Shown piece by piece: positions 46,330 through 55,170 of a stretch of DNA of 64,000 nucleotides. The stretch covers positions 1-64,000 of the forward strand of contig DAIDHQ010000042.1 in NCBI GenBank assembly GCA_027459645.1, read 5' to 3'. This DNA comes from Vulcanimicrobiota bacterium (GTDB lineage Bacteria; Vulcanimicrobiota; Vulcanimicrobiia; Vulcanimicrobiales; Vulcanimicrobiaceae). The notes beneath the pieces were generated by a model, which saw only the letters and a list, made by a program, of their open reading frames with translations, was not told the DNA's origin and made no database searches. The position numbers were made by a program, and so were the translations under genes. How positions within the stretch are numbered: position 1 is the first letter of the stretch; each line of letters opens with the position of its first letter.

Positions 46330-47247
46330 TCACGACGACTTTACGGGCGCATCCAGCGCGTGCGCGTCGCACAGAAACTCTCCGAAGGCGCGGGCGAGCG
46401 GCGGCAGGGTGCGGCCGCGCAAATGGACGAGCATGAAGGAGCGTTCCAGCTCCAGATCCACGATCGGAATCGCGCGCACGGTCTTTGCTGCGAGTGCGCG
46501 GTCGACAACGCGTTCGGAGAGGATGGCGACGCCGAGGCCCGCTTCGACCGCGCGAAGGATGGCTTCCCCGCCGGGGAGTTCCAGCACGAGCTTCGGTTCG
46601 ACCCCGCGCTCGAGCAGGAGCTGATATCCCAGATCCCGCGTGCCCGAGCCGCGCTCGCGGCTGACAAACGGTTCGTCGCGAAGGTCGGTGGATTGCACCG
46701 ATGCCGCGTTAGAAAAGCGGTGGCCCGCCGCCGGGGCGATCAGCGCCATGCGATCGCGCGCAAACGCGCACGTTTCAAAGTTCTCGTCGTGAACGTTGCC
46801 TTCGACGAGGCCGAGGTGCACGACGCCGTCGCTCACGGCGCGCACGGCGGCGGCGGTATTCACGACGTCGACGCTCGGAACGACATAGGGGCGCGCGTTC
46901 AAAAAGCGAGCGAGCACGCCGGGCAACAGATAGTTCCCGATGGTCAACGTGGCAGCAAGTTGTAGCGAGCCGCGCTCCGCATTGCGGTAGTCCATCGTCT
47001 CGCGCACCAGCACTTCCATCTGCCGCCCGACGATTTCGGCGCGCTCCGCCACGAACCGGCCGGCATCGGTCAGCACGGGCCGGTTTCGTACGATCTCGAC
47101 CAGCTGCACGCCGAGGGCGCGCTGCAGCGCCGCGATCTGTTGGCTCACCGCGGGCTGCGTCACGTGCAACCCGCGGGCCGCGCGGCTAAAGCTTCCGGTT
47201 CGGGCGACGCGCCGCAGGGCTTCGAGCTGATTCAGCGTCACATCCAT
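46330..47247 (-). CDS. LysR-family transcriptional regulator
   Basis: MDVTLNQLEALRRVARTGSFSRAARGLHVTQPAVSQQIAALQRALGVQLVE. Confidence 0.94.
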   Translation of the reverse strand: MDVTLNQLEALRRVARTGSFSRAARGLHVTQPAVSQQIAALQRALGVQLVEIVRNRPVLTDAGRFVAERAEIVGRQMEVLVRETMDYRNAERGSLQLAATLTIGNYLLPGVLARFLNARPYVVPSVDVVNTAAAVRAVSDGVVHLGLVEGNVHDENFETCAFARDRMALIAPAAGHRFSNAASVQSTDLRDEPFVSRERGSGTRDLGYQLLLERGVEPKLVLELPGGEAILRAVEAGLGVAILSERVVDRALAAKTVRAIPIVDLELERSFMLVHLRGRTLPPLARAFGEFLCDAHALDAPVKSS

Positions 47248-47256
47248 AAGTCCACC

Positions 47257-47275
47257 TATAGAAATTTCTTAGAAA
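47257..47275. promoter_or_regulatory. Candidate LysR operator in divergent intergenic region
   Basis: tatagaaatttcttagaaa containing perfect palindrome agaaatttct, 10 bp upstream of the LysR start. Confidence 0.45.
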
Positions 47276-47317
47276 GCCTAATTTGACTTATTGACGTGGA
47301 ACGCCTAGCGTTGACCT

Positions 47318-48211
47318 ATGTTCCGATCGTTGCTTTGTTCGGTGGCCGTGCTGGTGTCGGCCACTGCCGCCGCCCCCGCGGTTCCGAACGCCACGGTTCC
47401 CTGCGTCGATCAGCTCGCGGATATCCATGGGAATCCGGTCGGCGCCGACTTGGTCCTCTACGCCGGCGGCAACCAGTGGTTCGTGATGCCGCAATTGCTC
47501 GCCGCGTTCCAGAAAGCGCATCCGGAAGTGCGGCATATCTTCTATGAGACGCTTCCTCCCGGATTGCTCGCGCAACAGGTGCAGCGCGGCGCGCTGCAAA
47601 TCGGCGACATGACGCTGACGCTGCGCGGCGACGTCTATCTATCCGGGAAGAAGCGCATGGTCGAAATGCAAGCGCAGAAACTGGTGACGGGAGCGCCCGT
47701 AACCTACGCGACCAACGTGCTGGCGATCATGGTTAAAGCCGGAAATCCGAAGCACATCACGTCCCTGAAGGATTTGGGCCGCAGCGACGTGCGCGTCGCG
47801 ATGCCCAATCCAAAGACCGAAGGAATCGCGCGGCAGATCGAACTCGCGTACAAAAAGGCCGGCGGCGATACGCTCGACCGCACGATCATGCAAACGAAGG
47901 TGCGCGCGGGGACGACGCGCTTGACGCAGATCCATCACCGGCAAACGCCGATGTGGCTGCTGGCGGGTAGCGCCGACGCGGGTCCGGTCTGGATTTCCGA
48001 GGCGCTCTACCAGCAGCGCATTCACAGCGGATTGATCGCGGTTCGCATTCCGGCCGCTCAGAACGTGAAGGCCATTTACATGGGCGCCCGCTTGACGGGA
48101 GCTCCGCACCCGAGCGCCGCAAAAGCGTTCGTGGATTTCCTCGCCTCGCCGGCCGCTGCGGCGATCTATCGCTCGTACGGCTTTGCAGCACCACAACAGA
48201 CGGAGGAGTAA
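47318..48211 (+). CDS. Secreted substrate-binding protein (ModA-like, PBP2 fold)
   Basis: Signal peptide; DLVLYAGGNQWFVMPQLLAAFQKAHPEVRHIFYETLPPGLLAQQ; KAFVDFLASPAAAAIYRSYGF. Confidence 0.78.
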   Translation: MFRSLLCSVAVLVSATAAAPAVPNATVPCVDQLADIHGNPVGADLVLYAGGNQWFVMPQLLAAFQKAHPEVRHIFYETLPPGLLAQQVQRGALQIGDMTLTLRGDVYLSGKKRMVEMQAQKLVTGAPVTYATNVLAIMVKAGNPKHITSLKDLGRSDVRVAMPNPKTEGIARQIELAYKKAGGDTLDRTIMQTKVRAGTTRLTQIHHRQTPMWLLAGSADAGPVWISEALYQQRIHSGLIAVRIPAAQNVKAIYMGARLTGAPHPSAAKAFVDFLASPAAAAIYRSYGFAAPQQTEE

Positions 48212-48215
48212 TCGG

Positions 48216-48929
48216 ATGAATCGCACCGGTTTCATTGCCGCATCGGCATCCCTGGTCGCGGCGGGCGCCGCAATCCCGGGCGCCGCCGCGCAAAGCGTTC
48301 CCGGAGGAACGCATCTCGTCGAGCGCAAGGCCGATTTCAACGAAGCGGCGTTTGCAAAGATCGTCGGCCGTCCGGCCGATATCCGCCAGATGTTCGAAGC
48401 CATCGCGTTTAAGCCGACGATGCTTGCGAACATCAAGAATTCTATGAACGGCCTGCATTTTGGTTACGGTTATCCCGTCGACCGCATCGCCGTTGCCGTT
48501 GCAAATCACGGACCGTCGGCTGCCTACGGTTACAGCGACTACGTATGGCAGAAATATAAAATCGGGGAATTCTTCGGCATCAAAGACGATGCGGGCAAGA
48601 CGATCGAAAGCAACATCTGGCTGAAGGCGAAGAACGCCTATAGTACCTCGAGCGATCCCGACGACGAAAAAAGCATGTATCAAGACACGTCGATCGAAAT
48701 GCTGCAAAAACGCGGCGCCGTGTTTCTAACGTGCCACACGGCGGTCGAAGAGCAGTCGCGCGCGATCGTGAAAAAGGGGCTCGCGCCTTCGGGAATGACG
48801 CCGGCGCAAGTTGCCGACGACATTTTGACGCATTTGATTCCGGGCGCGCTCGTCGTGCCGTCGATGGTCGCGACCGTCGCCGTCTTGCAAGCGAAATATC
48901 ATTACACGTATGCCGCGCTTACGTTCTAG
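48216..48929 (+). CDS. Exported DsrE-like protein (tentative)
   Basis: Exported; pattern RIAVAVANHGPSAAYGYSDYVW, EMLQKRGAVFLTCHTAVEEQ resembles exported DsrE-family proteins. Confidence 0.5.
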   Translation: MNRTGFIAASASLVAAGAAIPGAAAQSVPGGTHLVERKADFNEAAFAKIVGRPADIRQMFEAIAFKPTMLANIKNSMNGLHFGYGYPVDRIAVAVANHGPSAAYGYSDYVWQKYKIGEFFGIKDDAGKTIESNIWLKAKNAYSTSSDPDDEKSMYQDTSIEMLQKRGAVFLTCHTAVEEQSRAIVKKGLAPSGMTPAQVADDILTHLIPGALVVPSMVATVAVLQAKYHYTYAALTF

Positions 48930-49740
48930 CCTTTTCGGCATCGTGGCGTTTGCGGCGGTCGCACTGACCGCCGCCTGCGCCTCCAACGCCCCGACGGCGC
49001 AGAGCAGCGCGCCGCCGCCGGCTCAAAAGCTCTACGATCCGCAAGCGCTGCCGACCGGGCCGCTGGGTGCCGAAATCAAGCTCGGCCACGACATCATTGC
49101 CAACACCAAGAAGTACTTACCGAACAACGTCGTGGCGAACATTACGTGCCAGCAGTGCCACCTTCAGGGCGGTACGGTCGATCGCGGCGGAACGTTCGCC
49201 GGCGTCTATGCCAGCTTTCCGCAGTGGAACAAGCGCTCGAAGCGCGTGATCATGTTACGCGACCGCATCGCGGAGTGCTTCTTGTATAGCGAAGACGGTA
49301 CGCCGCCGGCGTATACGAGCAGAGAGATGATCGCGATCGACGCGTACATCGCATACGTCTCCAGAACTATACCGGTGGGAAAACCGATGGACAAAGCGGT
49401 ACGCTTCGTCGTTCCCATGCCCAAGAAATCGCCCGACCTGCGACGCGGCGGCCAACTCTACATGCAAAAATGTTCGGCGTGCCACCAGGCAAACGGCGCC
49501 GGCGTCGGCACGCAATTTCCGCCGCTATGGGGACCGCATTCGTTTAATAACGGCGCGGGCATGGCGCACCTCGATCGCATGGCGGGCTTCGTTCGCTATA
49601 ACATGCCTGCTAACGCACCCGGATCGCTTTCGCTCGATGAATCGTACGACATCGCGGCATGGGTGCTGACGCATCCGCGACCGAAGTTCGATGCGTCGCG
49701 CATTCTGACGCAATCTCCAGAGCCCGCGAAATTCTTCTGA
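48910..49740 (+). CDS. Di-heme c-type cytochrome, TsdA-like (thiosulfate dehydrogenase)
   Basis: Two CxxCH motifs (CQQCH, CSACH); LGHDIIANTKKYLPNNVVANITCQQCHLQGGTVDRGGTFAGVYASFPQW. Confidence 0.75.
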   Translation: MPRLRSSLFGIVAFAAVALTAACASNAPTAQSSAPPPAQKLYDPQALPTGPLGAEIKLGHDIIANTKKYLPNNVVANITCQQCHLQGGTVDRGGTFAGVYASFPQWNKRSKRVIMLRDRIAECFLYSEDGTPPAYTSREMIAIDAYIAYVSRTIPVGKPMDKAVRFVVPMPKKSPDLRRGGQLYMQKCSACHQANGAGVGTQFPPLWGPHSFNNGAGMAHLDRMAGFVRYNMPANAPGSLSLDESYDIAAWVLTHPRPKFDASRILTQSPEPAKFF

Positions 49741-49749
49741 TACGATAAC

Positions 49750-50724
49750 ATGCTCGTCGGTGCGTTAATGTGTGTGGCGGTCGCCCTTGTGGCGACCGCA
49801 CTCGGTTTGCGGTTTCCCGTCGTCGGCGGACCCGTATTTGCAATATTGATCGGAGCGGCGATTGCAACCGCATGGAAGCTGCCGGAGCGCTTTATCCCCG
49901 GGGTGCGGTGGTGCAGCAAGACGTTGTTGCAGTGGTCGATCGTGCTGCTCGGCACGAGCTTGAGCGTGCAAGAAATCGCGCAGGGCGGCTTACGCACGCT
50001 GCCGCTGATGCTCGTGACGTTCGCCGTCGTATTGATCGTGGCGTATGTCGTCGGAGGGCTGCTGGGCCTCGATCGCGATTTGCGCCGTCTGCTCGGCGTC
50101 GGCACGGCGATTTGCGGCGGTTCGGCGATTGCGGCGGTGTCGAGCGTGATCGAAGCCGATCAAGCCGATATTGCCTACGCACTCGGCGCCGTGTTTTTAT
50201 TCAACGTCGTCGCCGTGATCGTGTTCCCGGTGCTCGGCCATGCGATGCATCTTTCGCAGCACGCGTTCGGCGTGTGGGCGGGCACCGCGATCAACGACAC
50301 CTCGTCGGTCGTTGCGGCCGCGATGTCGTATGGACGCGCGGCCGGCAGCACCGGCGTGATCGTCAAGCTCACGCGCACGTTGCTGATCGTGCCGCTCGTG
50401 CTCTTTTATGCGTGGCGGCGCGCGAGCGCCCTGCGCGCCGAAGGACGCCGCGTGCCGTGGGTATCGATTCTTCCGTGGTTCGTCTTGTGGTTCGTCGTTG
50501 CGGCAGCGCTCAATTCGTTTGGGTTGATTCCGGCCGCCGCACAAGAACCGCTGCACCAGCTCGCGCTCTTTGCCATCGTCGTGGCGCTGGCCGGCGTCGG
50601 CCTCTCCACGGATGCCGCGCGCATCCGCGCTTCCGGGGTGCGCCCGCTTGCCCTGGGTGCAATCCTCTGGGCCGCGATCGCCCTGACGAGCCTGGCCGTT
50701 GCGAGGTTCCTGAATCTCGGCTAG
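49750..50724 (+). CDS. YeiH family putative sulfate exporter
   Basis: GTAICGGSAIAAVSSVIEADQADIAYALGAVFLFN; GTAINDTSSVVAAAM. Confidence 0.9.
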   Translation: MLVGALMCVAVALVATALGLRFPVVGGPVFAILIGAAIATAWKLPERFIPGVRWCSKTLLQWSIVLLGTSLSVQEIAQGGLRTLPLMLVTFAVVLIVAYVVGGLLGLDRDLRRLLGVGTAICGGSAIAAVSSVIEADQADIAYALGAVFLFNVVAVIVFPVLGHAMHLSQHAFGVWAGTAINDTSSVVAAAMSYGRAAGSTGVIVKLTRTLLIVPLVLFYAWRRASALRAEGRRVPWVSILPWFVLWFVVAAALNSFGLIPAAAQEPLHQLALFAIVVALAGVGLSTDAARIRASGVRPLALGAILWAAIALTSLAVARFLNLG

Positions 50725-50865
50725 GAGTGGCCGATGGGGCTCAAAGTCGTCCCGAGTCGTAGCGGCGCACGTGCGGGCGGGTTTAGCATAGAGCCTGGTG
50801 TATCTTCTGGGTCCGGGCGGAAGTCCGGATTCTGGTTTTACCTGCAGGACGGAGAGCAAATCAAC

Positions 50866-53800
50866 GTGGCGGACGCGGTAGTCAAAGTGACCTTGCCCGA
50901 GATGGGCGAGTCGGTCACCGACGGCTCCATCGTCGAATGGCGCAAGAAGATCGGCGATTTCGTGGCCGAGGGCGACCCCTTGGTCGACGTGACGACGGAT
51001 AAAGTCGACGTCGAGGTGCCCGCGACGGCATCGGGCGTAATCACGAACATCTTCGGCGGCGAAGGCGACACGATCGGCGTCGGCTCGGTGCTGGCCGAAA
51101 TCGACACGTCGAAAAACGGCGCCGCAACGAACGGGAAAGCCGTCTCTGCCAACGGGAGCGCGCCGGCCAAACCCGCCGCGCCATCGGGTGCGCCCAAACT
51201 CGTCGACGTCACGCTACCCGAAATGGGCGAGTCCGTGACCGAAGGCACGATCGTCGAATTCCGCGTGAAGCCCGGCACCTTTGTGAACGAAGGCGATCCG
51301 ATCGTCGACGTTACCACCGACAAAGTCGACGTCGAAGTTCCCGCGACCGCCACCGGCGTCGTGACGGAAATCATCGGCAAGGACGGCGACACGATCGCCG
51401 TCGGTGCAAAGCTTGCGGTGATCGACGCAAACGCAGTCGCATCGACCGCCGGCGAAAGCATCGCATCGGCGAAAAACGCACCGGAACCCGCCAGCAGTGT
51501 CACCCTGAGCGGAGCACCTTCAGGCGCGCGGTCGAAGGACCGCAACAACGTCGTTGCGTCGCCGCAAGCGCAACGTATCGCGCGCAAGCAAGATTTGGAT
51601 CTCGCACTCGTGCGCGGTAGCGGTCCGAACGGCATGATTCTGCGTGGCGACGTCGTCGCGCAAGCGGCCAATGCCAAGCGTAAGCCTTCGGCCGCGGCAA
51701 CCAACGGCGCGGCACAACCGCCCGTGCCCAGCGGTGCGAAGGTGACCCCGCTCAAAGGCCCGGCGGCAACGCTCACCGGCTACATGGATCAGTCGCTTTC
51801 GATTCCGACCGCGACGAGCTTCCGTACGCTGCCGGTCGACGTGCTCGACGCGCGCCGCAAAGAACTCAATAACGCGCTCAAGGCAGCCGGACGCAGCGAG
51901 AAGATTTCGTTCACGCACGTCGTCGCGTACGCGCTCGTGCGGGCGGCGCACGAGATGCCGTTCATTACCTACAGTTTCCGCCGCGACGAAAAAGGCGCGC
52001 CCCAACGCATCGAGCCGGGTATTAACTTGGGCCTCGCCGTCGATGCGGAACGCAAAGACGGTTCGCGCTTTCTCGTCGTGCCGGTCATCAAGAACGCGGA
52101 TGCGCTCGATTTCGCGGGCTTCTACGGCAAATATCAAGAGCTCGTGCTCAAAGCACGCGACAATAAACTCGGTGCGGACGATCTGCAAGGTGCGTCGTTT
52201 ACGCTGACCAATCCGGGCGGCATCGGTACCGTTGCGTCGGTCCCGCGGTTGATGGCGGGCCAAGGCGCGATTCTGGCAACCGGCGCCATCGGCTATCCGC
52301 CGGGATTCCAAAGCGCGGGCGAACCTGCGCTGCGGCAGCTCGGCGTGAGCAAAGTCATGCAGATGACGAGCACGTACGACCACCGCGTCATCCAAGGCGC
52401 GCAATCGGGCGAATATCTGCGCCGCGTCGATCAACTGCTGCAAGGTGCCGACGGATTCTACGAAAGTGTCTTTGCGGCGTTCGGTTTGAAGGCCGGAGCG
52501 CTCTCGATGCCTGCTGTGAGCGGTCCTTCGACTGCGGCGCTTCGCGCCTCCGCTCAGGATGACAAAGCTGCGGCCGCCGCGCCGTCGGATGAAATGCTGC
52601 GCGCCGTTGCGGCCGCAATGGCGATCGTCTCGGGCTATCGCACGCACGGCCATCTTGCGGCGCAGCTGGATCCGCTCGGTTCCGAACCGCTCGGCGACCC
52701 GAAGCTCGACCCCGCAACCTACGGTCTGACGCCAGCGCTGATGTCGGCGATTCCCGCGAGCGTACTCAACGTCAAGGTTCCCGGCAATACCCTTGCGGAT
52801 ATCTTGCCGCGCCTGCGCGAGACCTACAGCTCCACAATCGCCTACGAATTCGAACACATTTCGAATACCGAACAGCGGCGTTGGCTGCGCGAAACGATCG
52901 AGTCGGGCGCGCACCGCGTCTCGCTCTCGCCGAAGAGCCAGATCGAATTCTTGCAGCGGTTGACCAAGGTGGAAACGTTCGAACGCTACGTTCGCAAGAC
53001 GTTCCTCGGGCAGAAGAGTTTTTCGGGCGAAGGCCTCGACGTCATGGTGCCGATGCTCGAAGAGACGCTCGAGATGCTGGCCGACGACGGAACGCCGAAC
53101 GCCGTGCTGGGCATGGCGCACCGCGGCCGTCTGAGCGTGATCGCGCACGTCGTGAACATGCCGTACGAAGAGTTGCTCGCGGAATTCGAAGCGGCGCATC
53201 AACGCGGTGAAGTGAAGTCCGACGACGACGTGACCGGCGACGTGAAGTATCACCACGGAGCGACGGGCGTATATACGACGACGTCGGGCAAGCAGATCAT
53301 GGTGACGCTGCAGCACAACCCGTCGCATCTCGAGGCGGTGGATCCGGTCGTCGAAGGGCGCACGCGCGCGCTGCAGACCGATCATCAGGGACCGACGCCC
53401 ACGTTCGACGTGAAAAAGGCGGCGCCGATTCTGATTCACGGCGACGCCGCATTTACGGGCCAAGGCATCATTTCCGAAGTCTTTAACCTGCAAGAGTTGC
53501 CCGGCTACGAAACCGGCGGCACGGTGCATCTGATCGCGAACAACCAGATCGGATTTACGACCGATTACCGCGATTCGCGCTCCACGCGGTACGCATCGGA
53601 TCTGGCAAAAGGTTTCGACGTTCCGATCATCCACGTCAATGCCGACGACGTGGATGCTTGCATCACCGCGGTGCACCTAGCGGTCGATTTTCGCGCGAAG
53701 TTCGGCCGGGACGTCGTGATCGATCTGATCGGCTATCGCCGCTTCGGCCATAACGAACAGGACGAGCCGGCGTACACGCAGCCGCGCATGTACGACAAGA

Positions 53801-55161
53801 TCAAGTCGCATCCGACGGCGCGCGAACTCTTTGCGAACAAGTTGATCGCGCAGGGCACGATCACGCAAGAGCAGGTCAACGACATGGTTGCCGATGCGAC
53901 CGCGCGCCTGCAAGAGGCATATCGCAACATCAAAGAGCGTCACAACAAGGGCATGATCGAAAAGATCGACGCGAATGCGCCGCTGCCCACGGCGACGCTC
54001 GCGCCGGTCGATAAGGCGCGGTTATTGGCGTGGTCCGACGAACTCGTCACGGTTCCGAAGGGCTTCGAGATCAACAAGAAGCTCGTGACGCAGTTCGAGC
54101 GCCGCAAAGCGCTCATCGCCGAAAAGGGCCTGGTCGACTGGGGCATGGCCGAGGCGCTGGCTTTCGCGTCGCTGCTGTCGTCGGGCGTACCGATTCGCAT
54201 CAGCGGCCAAGACACCGAGCGCGGTACGTTCAGCCATCGTCACGCCGTCCTTCACGATCCGAAAACCAACGACACGTACGTTCCGCTGCAGCATCTCGAG
54301 GCGTCCAAGAGCAGCTTCGAGATTCATAACAGCCCGCTCTCGGAATACGCGTGCGTCGGATTCGAATACGGCTATGCCGCGGCCGTGCCGAAGGCGCTCG
54401 TGTTGTGGGAAGCGCAGTTCGGCGACTTCGTCAACGGCGCGCAAATCATCATCGACCAATTCATCGCCGCCGGACAAGCGAAGTGGGGGCAAACCTCGCG
54501 TCTGACGCTGCTGCTGCCCCACGGCTACGAAGGCCAGGGGCCGGAACACTCTAGCGCGCGCCTTGAGCGCTTCCTGCAACTCGCCGCCGAGGGCAATCTT
54601 CGCGTCGCGTATCCGTCGAACGCGGGCAATTACTATCACTTGCTGCGCGAACAGGCGTCGTCGCCGACGCCGGTCCCGCTCGTCGTCATGACGCCGAAGT
54701 CGCTGCTTCGCGCGGAAGCGGCGTCCGGTTCCATCGACGACATGGCGAACGGCACGTTCCAACCGGTCATCGACGATCCGAACGTGAAAGACAAGAGCAA
54801 TATCGAACGCATCCTGCTCTGCACGGGCAAGATCTATTACGATCTGACCGCATCCGAACTGTATCCGAAGATGAAGAAGACGGCGATCGTGCGCATCGAG
54901 TTGCTCTCCCCGATGCCCGCCGATGAAATCAACGCGCTTCTCGCGACCTATCCGAAGCTCAAGCAGCTCGTGTGGGTGCAGGAAGAACCGAAGAACATGG
55001 GTGCGCGCGCGTACGTTCGCCGGCGTCTGCTCGAACGTCTCAAACGGCCGCTCGACATCGGCTACGCGGGACGCGGTTACCGCGCATCGCCGTCAGAAGG
55101 CTATCCAGGCGCGCACGCCGTCGAACAAGAGCGCTTGATCACGATGGCGCTAACGGAGTAG
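50866..55161 (+). CDS. 2-oxoglutarate dehydrogenase E2-E1 fusion: lipoyl-lipoyl-PSBD-E2 acyltransferase-E1 (ORF open from 50734)
   Basis: Two lipoyl domains (TTDKVDVEVPATASG, TTDKVDVEVPATATG); PSBD (ASPQAQRIARKQDLDLALVRGSGPNGMILRGDV); E2 (STYDHRVIQGAQSGEYL); E1 (GMAHRGRLSVIAHVVNMPYEEL; NPSHLEAVDPVVEG); likely GTG start preceded by ggagag. Confidence 0.92.
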   Translation: MADAVVKVTLPEMGESVTDGSIVEWRKKIGDFVAEGDPLVDVTTDKVDVEVPATASGVITNIFGGEGDTIGVGSVLAEIDTSKNGAATNGKAVSANGSAPAKPAAPSGAPKLVDVTLPEMGESVTEGTIVEFRVKPGTFVNEGDPIVDVTTDKVDVEVPATATGVVTEIIGKDGDTIAVGAKLAVIDANAVASTAGESIASAKNAPEPASSVTLSGAPSGARSKDRNNVVASPQAQRIARKQDLDLALVRGSGPNGMILRGDVVAQAANAKRKPSAAATNGAAQPPVPSGAKVTPLKGPAATLTGYMDQSLSIPTATSFRTLPVDVLDARRKELNNALKAAGRSEKISFTHVVAYALVRAAHEMPFITYSFRRDEKGAPQRIEPGINLGLAVDAERKDGSRFLVVPVIKNADALDFAGFYGKYQELVLKARDNKLGADDLQGASFTLTNPGGIGTVASVPRLMAGQGAILATGAIGYPPGFQSAGEPALRQLGVSKVMQMTSTYDHRVIQGAQSGEYLRRVDQLLQGADGFYESVFAAFGLKAGALSMPAVSGPSTAALRASAQDDKAAAAAPSDEMLRAVAAAMAIVSGYRTHGHLAAQLDPLGSEPLGDPKLDPATYGLTPALMSAIPASVLNVKVPGNTLADILPRLRETYSSTIAYEFEHISNTEQRRWLRETIESGAHRVSLSPKSQIEFLQRLTKVETFERYVRKTFLGQKSFSGEGLDVMVPMLEETLEMLADDGTPNAVLGMAHRGRLSVIAHVVNMPYEELLAEFEAAHQRGEVKSDDDVTGDVKYHHGATGVYTTTSGKQIMVTLQHNPSHLEAVDPVVEGRTRALQTDHQGPTPTFDVKKAAPILIHGDAAFTGQGIISEVFNLQELPGYETGGTVHLIANNQIGFTTDYRDSRSTRYASDLAKGFDVPIIHVNADDVDACITAVHLAVDFRAKFGRDVVIDLIGYRRFGHNEQDEPAYTQPRMYDKIKSHPTARELFANKLIAQGTITQEQVNDMVADATARLQEAYRNIKERHNKGMIEKIDANAPLPTATLAPVDKARLLAWSDELVTVPKGFEINKKLVTQFERRKALIAEKGLVDWGMAEALAFASLLSSGVPIRISGQDTERGTFSHRHAVLHDPKTNDTYVPLQHLEASKSSFEIHNSPLSEYACVGFEYGYAAAVPKALVLWEAQFGDFVNGAQIIIDQFIAAGQAKWGQTSRLTLLLPHGYEGQGPEHSSARLERFLQLAAEGNLRVAYPSNAGNYYHLLREQASSPTPVPLVVMTPKSLLRAEAASGSIDDMANGTFQPVIDDPNVKDKSNIERILLCTGKIYYDLTASELYPKMKKTAIVRIELLSPMPADEINALLATYPKLKQLVWVQEEPKNMGARAYVRRRLLERLKRPLDIGYAGRGYRASPSEGYPGAHAVEQERLITMALTE
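51499..51541 (+). repeat. Palindromic repeat copy in frame in the lipoyl2-PSBD linker of the E2-E1 fusion
   Basis: gtcaccctgagcggagcaccttcaggcgcgcggtcgaaggacc, translated SVTLSGAPSGARSKDR. Confidence 0.85.
52522..52563 (-). repeat. Palindromic repeat copy in frame, opposite orientation, in the E2-E1 linker
   Basis: Reverse complement gtcatcctgagcggaggcgcgaagcgccgcagtcgaaggacc with ggcgc-GAA-gcgcc stem; translated GPSTAALRASAQDD. Confidence 0.9.
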
Positions 55162-55170
55162 CACGCGAAC

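Noticed and set aside
51520-53676. 718-aa ORF on the minus strand
   Set aside because: Antisense to the clear E2-E1 fusion; Arg/His-rich shadow typical of high-GC codon bias.
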